Shown: in pieces, positions 36,089-44,886 of the stretch | Layout: each line of letters opens with the position of its first letter | Numbering within the stretch: position 1 is the stretch's first letter | Assembly (NCBI RefSeq): GCF_019430885.1 | Contig: NZ_JAHYBZ010000006.1 | Coordinates: 372,001 to 436,000, forward strand | Length of the DNA: 64,000 nt | Origin: Roseomonas alba | GTDB taxonomy: Bacteria; Pseudomonadota; Alphaproteobacteria; Acetobacterales; Acetobacteraceae | Direction of reading: 5' to 3' | Program-made: the position numbers and the translations under genes | The notes under the pieces: generated by a model | Database searches by the model: none | Told to the model about the DNA's origin: nothing | What the model saw: only the letters and a program-made list of their open reading frames with translations

Positions 36089-36679
36089 TCACAGCATCCG
36101 CATCAATGTCCCGTCCTTGCGGATCGCGTGGTGGAAGATCGCCGCCCCCACATGCGCGATCAGCAGCACGACGAAGAGATAGCCGCCGATGGTGTGAAGC
36201 AGAGAGAGGATCTTCGCCAGTCCTTCCGAAGTGTCCATGAACTTCGGGAAGTCGATGAAGCCGAGATAGGCGGTCTGGCCTTGCAGCGGGAAGCCCCAGG
36301 CATTGGTCGCGAAGAAGCCGAGCAGCGGCTGGATGATCAGCAGCGCATAGAGCCCGTGATGCGTCCCGGCCGCCGCGGCACGCAGCACCGCCGGCAGATG
36401 GTCGGGATAGGCGGGCGGCGGGTTCATCGCCCGCCAGATCAGCCGCGCGACGGCGCAGGCCAGGATGGTGACGCCGGTGCTTTCATGGATGGCGTAGAAG
36501 ACCATCTTGGTCGCGCCGTCCGACGCATCGGTGATGTACTTGATGACGAAGCCGGTCGGCAGGGCGATGGCGATGAGGCCGACCGTGATCCAATGGAACC
36601 ACTTCGCAATGCTGCCGTATTGCCCGTCCGGATGCGCGGCGTCCTGGCCTCGGAGGATGACGGTCTGGCTCGCGTCCAT
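36089..36679 (-). CDS. cytochrome b561
   Basis: The 196-residue membrane protein has four helices (about 28-48, 62-82, 110-130 and 160-182). His residues placed for two b haems occur in KWFHWITVGLIAIALP, YAIHESTGVTILA, GTHHGLYALLI and LLHTIGGYLFVVLLIAHVGAA. This fits the prokaryotic b561/YodB family, which passes electrons between quinol and periplasmic partners. The ATG at 36679 (MDASQTVILRGQD) fits family length. It is divergent from the DUF429 gene. Confidence 0.9.
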   Translation of the reverse strand: MDASQTVILRGQDAAHPDGQYGSIAKWFHWITVGLIAIALPTGFVIKYITDASDGATKMVFYAIHESTGVTILACAVARLIWRAMNPPPAYPDHLPAVLRAAAAGTHHGLYALLIIQPLLGFFATNAWGFPLQGQTAYLGFIDFPKFMDTSEGLAKILSLLHTIGGYLFVVLLIAHVGAAIFHHAIRKDGTLMRML

Positions 36680-36742
36680 GGGGGGTCTCCGCTGGCGTCC
36701 GACATCAGCGTATCGCATGGCGGGGGTGTCGCGCAGGTGGGA

Positions 36743-37717
36743 ATGATCGCCGCTCACGCGGATTGGAGCACCGATCCCCGCAAGCGCTGGGTGAGCATCG
36801 CGCGGCGCGGGTCGCGGGGATGGCGCGCCGAGGCGCCGGTGCCGGTGGGCGATCCCGCGGCGCTGGTGGCGGGGCTGCTGGCGGAAGGGGCGCCGGTCGC
36901 GCTGGGGCTGGACCTGCCGCTCGGCGTGCCGCGCGGCTTCGCGGCGGGGCGGGCGGAGGCGGGGTTCGTGGCGTTCCTGCGCGGGCTGGCGGGGAATGCC
37001 GGCTTTTTCGCGGTGGCGGAGACGCTGGATCAGGTCTCACGCCTGCGGCCCTTCTATCCGGCACGCGGGGTGAAGGGGATGACGCGGGCGGGGCATGCGG
37101 CGGCCCTTGGCTTCGCGGATGCGATGGGGCTGTCGCGGCTGTGCGACCGGGCGACGGCCGAGCGGCCGGCCGGGGCACCGGTGTTCTGGACGTTGGGGGC
37201 GAACCAGTCCGGCAAGGCCGCGATCGCGGCCTGGCGGGACTGGCTGGCGCCGGGGCTCGCGGTGGGGGCGCCCTATGCGATCTGGCCCTTCGACGGGCCG
37301 CTGCACGGGTTGCTGGCGCCGGGGCGCGCGGTGCTGGCCGAGGTCTATCCGGCCGAGGCGCTGCGCCATTGCGGGCTGGTGTTGCGCGGGTCGAAGCGGG
37401 TGCGGGCCGATCGGGCGGCGATCGCGGATGCGCTGCTGGCGGTGATGGCCGCACGGCGGGTTGCTCCCAGCGCCGCGCTGCGCGATGCCGCTCGGGGCGG
37501 CTTCGGGGCCGATGCGGCCGGCGAGGACCGCTTCGATTCCGTGATCGGCCTGCTCGGCCTGATCGGCGTGCTCGACGGGGTGCGGCCCGATTTCGTGCCG
37601 CAAGATCCGGCAATCCGCACCTGGGAAGGCTGGGTGCTGGGGCAGACGGCGTTGCCGCGGGATGGTTCAATCGCGGCGCAGCTTGGGAATGGAGTGGCGG
37701 CATGCGGATCGCGGTGA
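36743..37717 (+). CDS. DUF429-type protein
   Basis: The 324-residue protein has an N-terminal AHADWSTDPRKRWVS with an acidic RNase H-like strand (WST/D), then VALGLDLPLGVPRG. Later segments are FWTLGANQSGKAAIAAWRDWL and a C-terminal DRFDSVIGLLGLIGVL. This is the pattern of DUF429/predicted nuclease-like proteins. Function is unknown and nuclease activity is an inference from fold. The ATG at 36743 is used; a GTG two codons earlier is possible. It overlaps the next gene by 16 bases. Confidence 0.75.
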   Translation: MIAAHADWSTDPRKRWVSIARRGSRGWRAEAPVPVGDPAALVAGLLAEGAPVALGLDLPLGVPRGFAAGRAEAGFVAFLRGLAGNAGFFAVAETLDQVSRLRPFYPARGVKGMTRAGHAAALGFADAMGLSRLCDRATAERPAGAPVFWTLGANQSGKAAIAAWRDWLAPGLAVGAPYAIWPFDGPLHGLLAPGRAVLAEVYPAEALRHCGLVLRGSKRVRADRAAIADALLAVMAARRVAPSAALRDAARGGFGADAAGEDRFDSVIGLLGLIGVLDGVRPDFVPQDPAIRTWEGWVLGQTALPRDGSIAAQLGNGVAACGSR

Positions 37718-38457
37718 TCACGGATATCCACGGCAATGCGGCCGCACTCGATGCGATGCTGGAGGATGCGGCCGCGCGCGGCCTGCGGGAGATCATCTGC
37801 CTCGGCGACATCGCCTCGGGCGCCGGCTGGCCGCGCGAGACCGTGGAGATGCTGATGGCGACCGGCATCCCGAGCATCCGCGGCAATCACGACCGTTGGA
37901 TCAGCGAGCATGATCCCGCGACGATGGGGAAGCAGGATCGCCTCGCCTATGACGAGCTGAGCGCGGATCAGCGCGCCTGGCTGATGGACCTGCCGACGGC
38001 GCTGGAGCCGGCGCCCGGCGTGCTGGCGGTGCATGGCTCGCCCGGGTCCGACGTGCAGAACCTGATCGAGGAAGTCGTCGCCGAGCGGCTGCGCCCGGCG
38101 CCGATGGCGGTGCTGCGCGAAAGGCTCGGCGAGGCGGGGATGGCCGCGCGCGTCGTGTTGTGTGGGCACAGCCACCGATCGGGCATGGTGCAGGTGCCGG
38201 GCGGGCCGCTGGTGGTCAATCCGGGCAGCCTTGGCCTGCCGGGCTTCCGCATCTCGCGCGAGCCGGCGCATCGGCAGGAGGCGGGGTCGCCGCATGCACG
38301 CTATGCCGTGCTGCACCTCGATGGCGATGCGGTGCAGGTGGAGATGCTGGCCATCGCCTATGACTGGGACGCGGCGGCGAAGCGCGCCGAGGAGATCGGC
38401 TTCAACGCCGCCTGGCCGCATGTGATCCGCACCGGGCTGCTGCCGGAAAGCGCATGA
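37702..38457 (+). CDS. calcineurin-like metallophosphoesterase (YfcE/MJ0936 type)
   Basis: The 251-residue enzyme has all the metal motifs in order: DIHGN (8-12), GDIASG (about 35-40), GNHDR (about 59-63), and GHSHRSGM with a later VNPGSLGLPG. These place it in the phosphodiesterase family that includes MJ0936 and YfcE. The substrate is unknown. It overlaps the DUF429 gene by 16 bases, so the two are one transcript and may act on the same nucleic-acid or nucleotide substrate; that link is inference. Confidence 0.9.
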   Translation: MRIAVITDIHGNAAALDAMLEDAAARGLREIICLGDIASGAGWPRETVEMLMATGIPSIRGNHDRWISEHDPATMGKQDRLAYDELSADQRAWLMDLPTALEPAPGVLAVHGSPGSDVQNLIEEVVAERLRPAPMAVLRERLGEAGMAARVVLCGHSHRSGMVQVPGGPLVVNPGSLGLPGFRISREPAHRQEAGSPHARYAVLHLDGDAVQVEMLAIAYDWDAAAKRAEEIGFNAAWPHVIRTGLLPESA

Positions 38458-38550
38458 AGCGGATCGTGTTCGGATGGACTCATCCGAACACGTGAAGATG
38501 CTCGCAATACACCGGGGTTGAGCATGCGGTGCGAGCGAAAGCGAACGCAG
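38458..38550. repeat. Intergenic repeat D, copy 1
   Basis: It contains the 12-bp perfect hairpin CGTGTTCGGATG-GACT-CATCCGAACACG (38465-38492), flanked by GCGGATC on one side and TGAAGATGCTCGCAA on the other. The same flanks recur at 60700-60908. The rest up to 38639 holds GAGCGAAAGCGAACG-type sequence and the promoter region of the next gene. Confidence 0.65.
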
Positions 38551-38639
38551 CATGCCCTGGTCTCTTGCGCAGCCGCGCCACTCACCTATCCTGCTGAAAA
38601 CGCCTCGTCAGCACGCGGTCCTGTCTTGCGGGGGATCGC

Positions 38640-40229
38640 ATGTCACCAATCCGGGCTATCGCATCCATCGGCCTGTTGACCGGCCTGCTCGCCTCGGGCG
38701 GCGCGGCGCTGGCGCAATCGGACACATCCATCCTCCGCGTCACGCCGGGATCGGACGTCAACACCTTCGATCCGACCGGGCCGGCCGGCACCGCCGCCTA
38801 TATCCACGGCATGATGGTCTATGACGCGCTGTACGGTCAGGATGAGGAGCTGCGCATCCACCCGCAGATGGTCGAGCGCGACGAGGTCTCGTCCGACAGC
38901 CTGACCTGGACCATCACGCTGCGCGAGGGCCTCGCCTTCCACGACGGCAGCCCGGTGACGACGGCGGATGTGATCGCCTCCCTGCGCCGCTGGATGGGGC
39001 TCGATGTGGTGGGCCGCACCATGGCGCTCGATGTCGAGGCCATGGAACCGGTCGATGCGCGCACCTTCCGCATCCGCCTCAAGCGTGCCTTCCCGGTGCG
39101 CGCGGCGCTCGCCAACAGCGGGTCGGGATTGCCGGTGATTCTTCGCGAGCGCGAAGCCTCGGCCGGCCCCTTCACGCGTGGGACGGAGCTTATCGGCTCG
39201 GGCCCTTTCCGCTTCGTGGCGAATGAGTTCCGCCCCGGCGATCGCCTCGTCTATGAGCGCTTCGACGGCTATCGTCCGCGCGTGGAACCGCCGAGCGGCT
39301 TCGCGGGTGGCAAGGTGGTGCGCATCCCGCGCCTCGAATTCCACATCCTGCCGGATGCCTCGACCAAAGCGGCGGCGCTGCAGGCAGGCGAGATCGACTT
39401 CATCGACCAGGTGCCCTTCGACCAGGCCGAAGCGATGCAGGGCCGGCGCGGCATCACCGTCGCGGCGCTGTCGCGCATCTACAACCCGTTCTTCATGCGG
39501 CCGAACAGCCTCTACCCGCCCTTCAACAACGCCGATGCCCGGCGCGCGCTCGCGCTCGCCATCCACCAGCCGGATTACATGGCAGTGTCCTTCGTGCGGC
39601 CGGAATGGGGGCAGCCCTGCCACTCCTTCTTCGTCTGCGGCAGCCCGAACGGCATCACGACGGGGTCGGAACCCTACCGCCAGCAGAACCTCGCGGAAGC
39701 GCGACGGCTGCTCGAACGCAGCGGCTATCGCGGCGAGCCGATCGTGCTGCTGAATTCGCGCGAGACGCTGTTCGTCGGCGTCGCCGGCGAACTCGCCGCG
39801 CAGAATTTGCGCGAGGCCGGCTTCAACATCGTGCTGGCGGAAAGCGACTGGGGCACGCTCATGGCGCGGCGCAACAGCCGCAACCCGCCGGATCGCGGCG
39901 GCTTCAACCTGTTCATCACCAGCATCTCGGGCAGCGGCGTGTATTCGCCGCTGTCGAACTCGATTGCGGACACAACCTGCGGCGCGCGCAACTTCGCCGG
40001 CTGGGCCTGCGACGAGGAAGCCGCCCGGCTGCGCGACGAATACATCCACGAACCCGACGAGGCGAAGCAGCGCGAGATCCTCGAACGGCTGAGCCGCAGG
40101 CTTTGGGACGTGATGCCGACGGTGATCCTGGGGCAGCGCGCGCAGCTCTATGCGTGGCGGAACAACATCAGCGGCTTCGTGCGGTCCCCGTCGCTGATCA
40201 CGATCTTCTGGAACATCGAGAAGCGCTGA
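38640..40229 (+). CDS. ABC transporter substrate-binding protein, family 5 (peptide/nickel type)
   Basis: The 529-residue protein has a signal peptide (about 1-25, cleavage after AALA). The SBP_bac_5 body shows HPQMVERDEVSSDSLTWTITLREG, the typical FHDGSPVTTADVIASLRRW (quoted in part as family signature) and IPRLEFHILPDASTKAAALQ. It binds a peptide or similar ligand in the periplasm. No permease or ATPase genes adjoin it, so it is an orphan; the partner transporter must be elsewhere. Repeat A9 follows. Confidence 0.9.
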   Translation: MSPIRAIASIGLLTGLLASGGAALAQSDTSILRVTPGSDVNTFDPTGPAGTAAYIHGMMVYDALYGQDEELRIHPQMVERDEVSSDSLTWTITLREGLAFHDGSPVTTADVIASLRRWMGLDVVGRTMALDVEAMEPVDARTFRIRLKRAFPVRAALANSGSGLPVILREREASAGPFTRGTELIGSGPFRFVANEFRPGDRLVYERFDGYRPRVEPPSGFAGGKVVRIPRLEFHILPDASTKAAALQAGEIDFIDQVPFDQAEAMQGRRGITVAALSRIYNPFFMRPNSLYPPFNNADARRALALAIHQPDYMAVSFVRPEWGQPCHSFFVCGSPNGITTGSEPYRQQNLAEARRLLERSGYRGEPIVLLNSRETLFVGVAGELAAQNLREAGFNIVLAESDWGTLMARRNSRNPPDRGGFNLFITSISGSGVYSPLSNSIADTTCGARNFAGWACDEEAARLRDEYIHEPDEAKQREILERLSRRLWDVMPTVILGQRAQLYAWRNNISGFVRSPSLITIFWNIEKR

Positions 40230-40247
40230 AAGGTCGCGGGCGGAATT

Positions 40248-40470
40248 GGAGGGGCTCTGCCCCTCCAAGCCACCCCGCCAAAGGCCACAGGGCCTTTGGA
40301 AACCGTCACCTGGCGCCGGGCGCCACTGACAGGAAGAATACCGAAACCCGCACCTGCGCACGGAACGCGCTATGAGGGCGCAGCATGCCTTTGGGGCACG
40401 GCGCCAAGTATCCGGCATTCCAAATGCTCTCAGCATTTGGCGGGGTGGTCCGGAGGGGCAGAACCCCTCC
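40248..40470. repeat. Intergenic palindromic repeat A, copy 9
   Basis: GGAGGGGC-TCT-GCCCCTCC and CCAAAGGCC-ACAG-GGCCTTTGG form the left side. The right inner stem is changed to CCAAATGCT-CTC-AGCATTTGG (40420-40440), perfectly paired. The right end is GGAGGGGCAGAACCCCTCC. It lies between the convergent binding-protein and monooxygenase genes. Confidence 0.9.
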
Positions 40471-40486
40471 GGTTCTCCACCCCCGC

Positions 40487-41845
40487 TTAAGCCGACAGCG
40501 CCGTGCCCTGCCCGCGCGCCTCGGTGTAGCGATTCTGCGGTTCCGGCAGCCCGAGATTGCCGCGGAAGGTGCGTGCCTCGTATTCCTCGCGGAAGATGCC
40601 GCGCCGGCGCAGTTCGGGCAGCACCAGCGCGGCGAAATCCTCGAGCCCGACCGGCAGGTGGGTGGGGATGATGTTGAAGCCGTCGGCCGCGCCCTGGTCG
40701 ACCCATTCTTCCATCGTGTCGGCGATGTCGGCGGGCGTGCCGATCACCGTGCGATGGCCGCGCCCGGAGGCGATGGCCTGGCAGAGCTGGCGGATGGTGT
40801 AGCCCTTCTCCTGCGCCAGGTTGAACATCACGGCAGCGCGGCTGCGCAGCTTCGGGTCCTTGGGTTCCGGCACGGGGCCGTCGATCGGATAAGCGGAGAG
40901 GTCACCGAAATTGCCGTAGATGTAGGAGAGGCCGACGAGGGGGTCGATCAGCTCCTGCAACGCCTCGTGCTTCGCCTGGGCTTCGGCGCGGGTGGCACCG
41001 ACGATGGGGACGAGGCCAGGCAGCATCAGCAATTCGTCGGTGCGCCGACCATGGGTGGCGAGGCGCCCCTTCACCGAGGCGTAGTAGGCCCGGGCTGCGG
41101 CGAGGTCCTGCTCCGCCGAGAAGACGATATCGGCGAAGCGCGCGGCGATGTCGCGGCCCTGGTCGGAGGCCCCGGCCTGCACGATGATGGGCCGGCCCTG
41201 CGGCGTGCGGTCCACGCTGAGCGGACCGAGCACCGAGAAGTGCTTGCCGCGATGCGCCAGCGTGTGCAGGCGATCGGGGTCGTAGAAGACGCCCGAGGTC
41301 TTGTCGTGCACGAAGGCGCCGCCCTCCCAGGAATCCCACAGGCCGGTGACGACCTCGGCGAATTCCATCGCGCGTTCGTAGCGATCGGCATAGGCCATCT
41401 GGTGTTCGCGGCCGAAGTTGAAGGCCTCGGCGTCAGACCAGGAGGTGACAAGATTCCACCCCGCCCGGCCCTTCGAGATGTGGTCGAGCGAGCCGAATTT
41501 GCGCGCGAGGTGATAGGGCTCGTTGTAGGTGGTCGAGGCGGTGGCGACGAGACCGATATGCTTCGTCACCGCGGCGAGCGCCGAGAGCAGCGTGATCGGC
41601 TCGAGCTCGACATTCTGGTTGGAGCGGCAGAGCGAACCGGGCGGTTCGTCCTTCTGGCGGATGCCGACGCCGTCGGCGAGGAAGACCATGTCGAGCTTCG
41701 CGGCCTCGGCGATGCGCGCGACGTTGACGAAATGCTCGAAATCCATCGCGCCGCCGGAGGGCACGTCCGGATGGCGCCAGCCGCCGGCGTGATAGCCGAG
41801 ACCCCGGATCGAGACGCCGAGCTTGAGTTGCCGCTTCTCCGCCAT
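40487..41845 (-). CDS. flavin-dependent monooxygenase, NtaA/SnaA/DszA (bacterial luciferase-like) family
   Basis: The 452-residue protein belongs to the NtaA/SoxA/DszA subgroup of two-component monooxygenases. Visible segments are RIAEAAKLDMVFLADG near 44-59, the RAGWNLVTSWSDAEAFNFG region, and RPIIVQAGASDQGRDIAARF. It oxidises a small molecule using reduced FMN made by a separate reductase. A candidate flavin reductase lies at 51944-52438, but pairing is unproven. The start ATG at 41845 gives MAEKRQLKLGVSIRGLGYH. The substrate is unknown. Confidence 0.9.
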   Translation of the reverse strand: MAEKRQLKLGVSIRGLGYHAGGWRHPDVPSGGAMDFEHFVNVARIAEAAKLDMVFLADGVGIRQKDEPPGSLCRSNQNVELEPITLLSALAAVTKHIGLVATASTTYNEPYHLARKFGSLDHISKGRAGWNLVTSWSDAEAFNFGREHQMAYADRYERAMEFAEVVTGLWDSWEGGAFVHDKTSGVFYDPDRLHTLAHRGKHFSVLGPLSVDRTPQGRPIIVQAGASDQGRDIAARFADIVFSAEQDLAAARAYYASVKGRLATHGRRTDELLMLPGLVPIVGATRAEAQAKHEALQELIDPLVGLSYIYGNFGDLSAYPIDGPVPEPKDPKLRSRAAVMFNLAQEKGYTIRQLCQAIASGRGHRTVIGTPADIADTMEEWVDQGAADGFNIIPTHLPVGLEDFAALVLPELRRRGIFREEYEARTFRGNLGLPEPQNRYTEARGQGTALSA

Positions 41846-41994
41846 GGCAAGGCTCCTTCGGCCGCGAGGGGGGCGAAAGATAGGCGCGAGTCGCGAAGCG
41901 CGTCACCCCGCCGCGCGACTAGTTCCATGCAAAAATCGCGCCTTTCCGATCAGCAAGGCATGGGCGCGCTGCTTCGCGCAAGCGGCAGGAGACG

Positions 41995-42416
41995 ATGACG
42001 GGCAACCCCAGGCCGGCGGAGAGAACCCTTCTGGATTTCCGCGAGCGGATGCGCGACGACCTTGTCATCGTCATCCCGCTCGGCAGCGTTGAGCCGCCGG
42101 GGCCGTGCAACCCCATGACCAACGACCTGCTCGCGATTGGAGCCGGCCGACCAGATTGCGCAGAAGTCCGGTGTGATCGTGACGCGGCCCAACCCGGCCT
42201 GCCGACCGGCGCGCTTACCATGGTGACGTTCGGCGACGTCGATGTCTGCGCGCCGTCGCCATGGTGGACCACTGCGACGCCACGGTCGGCGGTGATACGT
42301 CACGCGCCAAGGGGTGAGACGGGCAATGCTACGCCGCATTCATCGCCGAGACAGCGGTGGGTTTGGCCGAGGACACGACGACCGCGCCGATGCATGACGG
42401 GCAGGCGGCCTTCTGA
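41995..42416 (+). pseudogene. decayed creatininase-family gene
   Basis: The frame from 41995 begins with a recognisable creatininase N-terminus (LDFRERMRDDLVIVIPLGSVE followed by a PMTNDLLA stretch). It then loses similarity. A second frame, ending at the TGA at 42414-42416, reads MVDHCDATVGGDTSRAKG, an in-frame TGA (42315-42317), then YAAFIAETAVGLAED, which resembles creatininase C-termini. The central metal-binding part is missing and the whole is about half normal length. An intact family member lies at 43993-44784. Gene decay is inferred from these fragments. Confidence 0.6.
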
Positions 42417-42480
42417 CGCGCCGCCTTCCGCTCAACCTCCACGCGGCGAGCCCAGCACCAATCCGAAACCCGAACAGGTG

Positions 42481-42627
42481 CTAGCGTTCCTCGATCGACA
42501 CGCCGTGGCGCCCGACGCTGATCTCGACGCCGGAGCGCCGGCTGTCCTGATACGCCCAGATGCCGGCACCGATCACGCCGGCAATCACGGCGCCGACGAG
42601 CAGGTAGAGGGCATTCGAGTTGGTCAT
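42481..42627 (-). CDS. small single-helix membrane protein
   Basis: The 48-residue protein MTNSNALYLLVGAVIAGVIG has one membrane helix (about 6-25) and a short charged tail (SRRSGVEISVGRHGVSIEER). The ribosome binding site GGAAGGA is eight bases before the ATG at 42627, which supports translation. Function is unknown. Confidence 0.6.
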   Translation of the reverse strand: MTNSNALYLLVGAVIAGVIGAGIWAYQDSRRSGVEISVGRHGVSIEER

Positions 42628-42690
42628 CGGGATCGTCCTTCCGCCACGTGATGGGGTCGTGCCCATCAACGCCGCGGAAGGACGGGGGTT

Positions 42691-43674
42691 TCATCCGCCG
42701 TAGAGCCCCGCCTCGCGCGCGGCGAGCATTGCCAGGCCCGCGGTCAGGCCGAGCGTCGGCATCGGAACGCCGGCATCCCGCGCCATCTGCAATGGCACGG
42801 TGAGGATCGCATCGATTTCCATCGCGCGGCCGAGCTCGAGATCCTGCAGGATGGAGGGCTTGTGCGTGATGGTCGCCGCGCGCCGCATCCGTTCCTCGGC
42901 GATGCCGCCGATCTCGCAGCCATAGGCGCGCGCGAGCGCCGCGCCTTCCTCCGCGACGCGCACTGCCGCAGCGAAGATCGCGGGGTCGGCGAGCGTCGCC
43001 TTCATGTGCGTGCGCGACAGAATGCACAGCGGGCCCGAGGTGATGTTGCCCATCAGCTTGGCCCAGATGCGGTTGCGGATGTCGTCCACTACCGGACAGG
43101 GCATGCCGCCGGCCGCGACGAAGCCCGCGATCATCCCGGCGCGCTCGCTGATCGTGCCGTCGGGTTCGCCAAGGATCAGCCGGATGTCGGCGTGCTCCGA
43201 CTTCACCACGCCGGGGGCGACCACCTCGCTCGCCGAATAGACGACGCCGCCGACCGTGCGCTCGATGCCGACCAGGCGTTCGATCACGCCGTCCGGATCA
43301 AGCTGCGGCAGCCGCCTGCCTTCCGCCGCGCCACCGTGGCGCAGGAAATACCACCAGGGAATGCCGTTGGTGACGAAGGCGACCGGTGTGTCGGGGCCGA
43401 GCAGCGGCTGGATCGCCTCGGCCGCCACGGGCAGGGCAGGCACCTTGGTGGTGATCAGCACGGCGTCCACGGGACCGATCTCCGCCGCACTCGCCGCCGC
43501 GTGCACCTTCACCGTCTTCACGCCGTCATGGGCGTGCAACGTGATGCCATTCGCCTTCATGGCCTCGAGATGCGGGCCGCGGGCGATGACGGAGACCTCC
43601 GCACCGCCCAGCGCGGCACGGGTCGCGAGATGGCCGCCGATCGCGCCGGCGCCGAACACACAGATACGGGTCAT
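42691..43674 (-). CDS. 2-dehydropantoate 2-reductase family protein
   Basis: The 327-residue paralogue of the enzyme at 7168-8088 has the Rossmann motif FGAGAIGGHLATR (7-19), a Lys in LITTKVPALP (about 92) and the C-terminal IWAKLMGNITSGPLCILSR substrate-domain helix. It is NADPH-dependent. Its setting next to creatininase, amidohydrolase and transporter genes suggests a catabolic 2-oxoacid reductase rather than pantothenate synthesis; that is inference. Confidence 0.85.
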   Translation of the reverse strand: MTRICVFGAGAIGGHLATRAALGGAEVSVIARGPHLEAMKANGITLHAHDGVKTVKVHAAASAAEIGPVDAVLITTKVPALPVAAEAIQPLLGPDTPVAFVTNGIPWWYFLRHGGAAEGRRLPQLDPDGVIERLVGIERTVGGVVYSASEVVAPGVVKSEHADIRLILGEPDGTISERAGMIAGFVAAGGMPCPVVDDIRNRIWAKLMGNITSGPLCILSRTHMKATLADPAIFAAAVRVAEEGAALARAYGCEIGGIAEERMRRAATITHKPSILQDLELGRAMEIDAILTVPLQMARDAGVPMPTLGLTAGLAMLAAREAGLYGG

Positions 43675-43992
43675 GGGGGACTGGTCCTCGGGACGTCGTG
43701 CGGTGGGTAATCAAGACTCGTGCCAGGGGCAAGCGGATGGCCGGAGCGTGTGACGCTCCGCTCCCGTCCGCCGCGATGTCCGGCAGGCGGCACGATCGCG
43801 CGGCGCGGAAGGATCGGAGCGGTTGTCCCGTGCGCGTGACGGTCATGGCGGTGCGGGAAGGGCGCCACCCTCCCCCGCTCCCCCGCCGGACGCCGCACGG
43901 CCATCGGGTTCCGTTAGCTGGCACCTCGCAGCACGGTCAGGGCCAGTGGCGGGGTCCGCATCCGGCGCGACAGGCGCGTCACCGAAACGCCA
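43675..43992. other. 318-base spacer without a recognised gene
   Basis: No credible coding frame is visible. The only structure I see is the perfect hairpin CGGAGCGT-GTG-ACGCTCCG at 43742-43760, without a T-run; it might end transcription from the creatininase gene or belong to the leader of the downstream reductase. Confidence 0.5.
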
Positions 43993-44784
43993 TCAATCCC
44001 CGACGGCGTCGCGCAATTGCGCACACATTGCTGCGCCGCCGGCGACGAGGCGCTCGACGATCGCCTTGCCATGGTCGGGATTCGCCACGCGCGCATCCGG
44101 GGCGATCAGGCCGCCCGGCGCCACTTCCTCCACCCACATGGGCACGGAGAAATCGAGGCCATGCGTGCGCACCACGCCGAAATTCGCTGGCGGCAGACCG
44201 AGATAGGGGCCCACCGGCTGGCGCAGCCGCATGTCCTGCGGGCGGCAAAGCTCGGGCCGCAGCGCATAGGCCACCGAGGCGACAGGGTCGCCACCATGGC
44301 CGAAGCTCTCCGCGGTGCCGCCGAGCGCCGTGTGCAGCTTCCCCGCCTCCCGCCAGAGATGCAGCGCGGGGACGATCACCCCATGGCGGCGGCGGACGGC
44401 GCGTGCGGCGGCCTCGGCGGGGCCGATCGTGCCGGCATGGCCGTTCACGATCATGATGCGGCGCGTGCCGGTGCGGATGAAGGCCTCGGCCATCTCCTCG
44501 ATCACCGCCGTCAGCGTCGCGACCGACAGCGTGATGCCGCCGGCGATGCCTGTGAAGTAATCCTCGCCACCGAAGGGAATGGCGGGCGCGACCAGGGCGT
44601 CGGCGCCCTGCGCCGAGGCCGCCGCGGCGATGCGCTCCGCGATCTCCTCCGCCAGCAGGTAGTCGCCCATCGGAAGGGCGGGGCCGTGGGTCTCGAGGCT
44701 GCCCATGGGCAGCAGGGCCACGGCGCCGGCCGCGAGGCGGGAGGCGACTTCGGGGGCGGTCAGTTCGGCGATGCGGTGGGTCAT
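43993..44784 (-). CDS. creatininase family amidohydrolase
   Basis: The 263-residue protein carries the family metal-site residues in LLPMGSLETHGPALPMGDYLLAEE (in part), FGGEDYFTG, and MIVNGHAGTIGPAEAA. It ends RLVAGGAAMCAQLRDAVGD. Members hydrolyse creatinine, formamides in flavin or F420 synthesis, or related cyclic amides. The substrate here is unknown; co-location with an M20 amidohydrolase and a carboxylate transporter suggests degradation. The ATG at 44784 gives MTHRIAELTAPEVAS. A decayed relative lies 1.6 kb downstream. Confidence 0.88.
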   Translation of the reverse strand: MTHRIAELTAPEVASRLAAGAVALLPMGSLETHGPALPMGDYLLAEEIAERIAAAASAQGADALVAPAIPFGGEDYFTGIAGGITLSVATLTAVIEEMAEAFIRTGTRRIMIVNGHAGTIGPAEAAARAVRRRHGVIVPALHLWREAGKLHTALGGTAESFGHGGDPVASVAYALRPELCRPQDMRLRQPVGPYLGLPPANFGVVRTHGLDFSVPMWVEEVAPGGLIAPDARVANPDHGKAIVERLVAGGAAMCAQLRDAVGD

Positions 44785-44797
44785 GGTCACATCAGGG

Positions 44798-44872
44798 CGG
44801 GCGAGCGAACTCCCCCGCGCCTCCTCCTTTTTCTGTCTGTCACCAAGGCACACCGGCGCGGCACGATCGCCC
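44798..44872 (-). repeat. Intergenic repeat C, copy 3 (partial, inverted)
   Basis: Read on the minus strand, this matches the end of copies 1 and 2: GTGCCTTGGTGACAGACAG, then AAAAAGGAGGAGGCGCGGGGGAGTT in two steps. Only the terminal third of the repeat is present. It lies between the co-directional amidohydrolase and creatininase genes. Confidence 0.7.
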
Positions 44873-44886
44873 CACCGGCAACGGGG

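Noticed and set aside
43675..43992. Short frames in the spacer between the reductase and creatininase genes
   Set aside because: All are Arg/Pro-rich with no ribosome binding site or recognisable motif.
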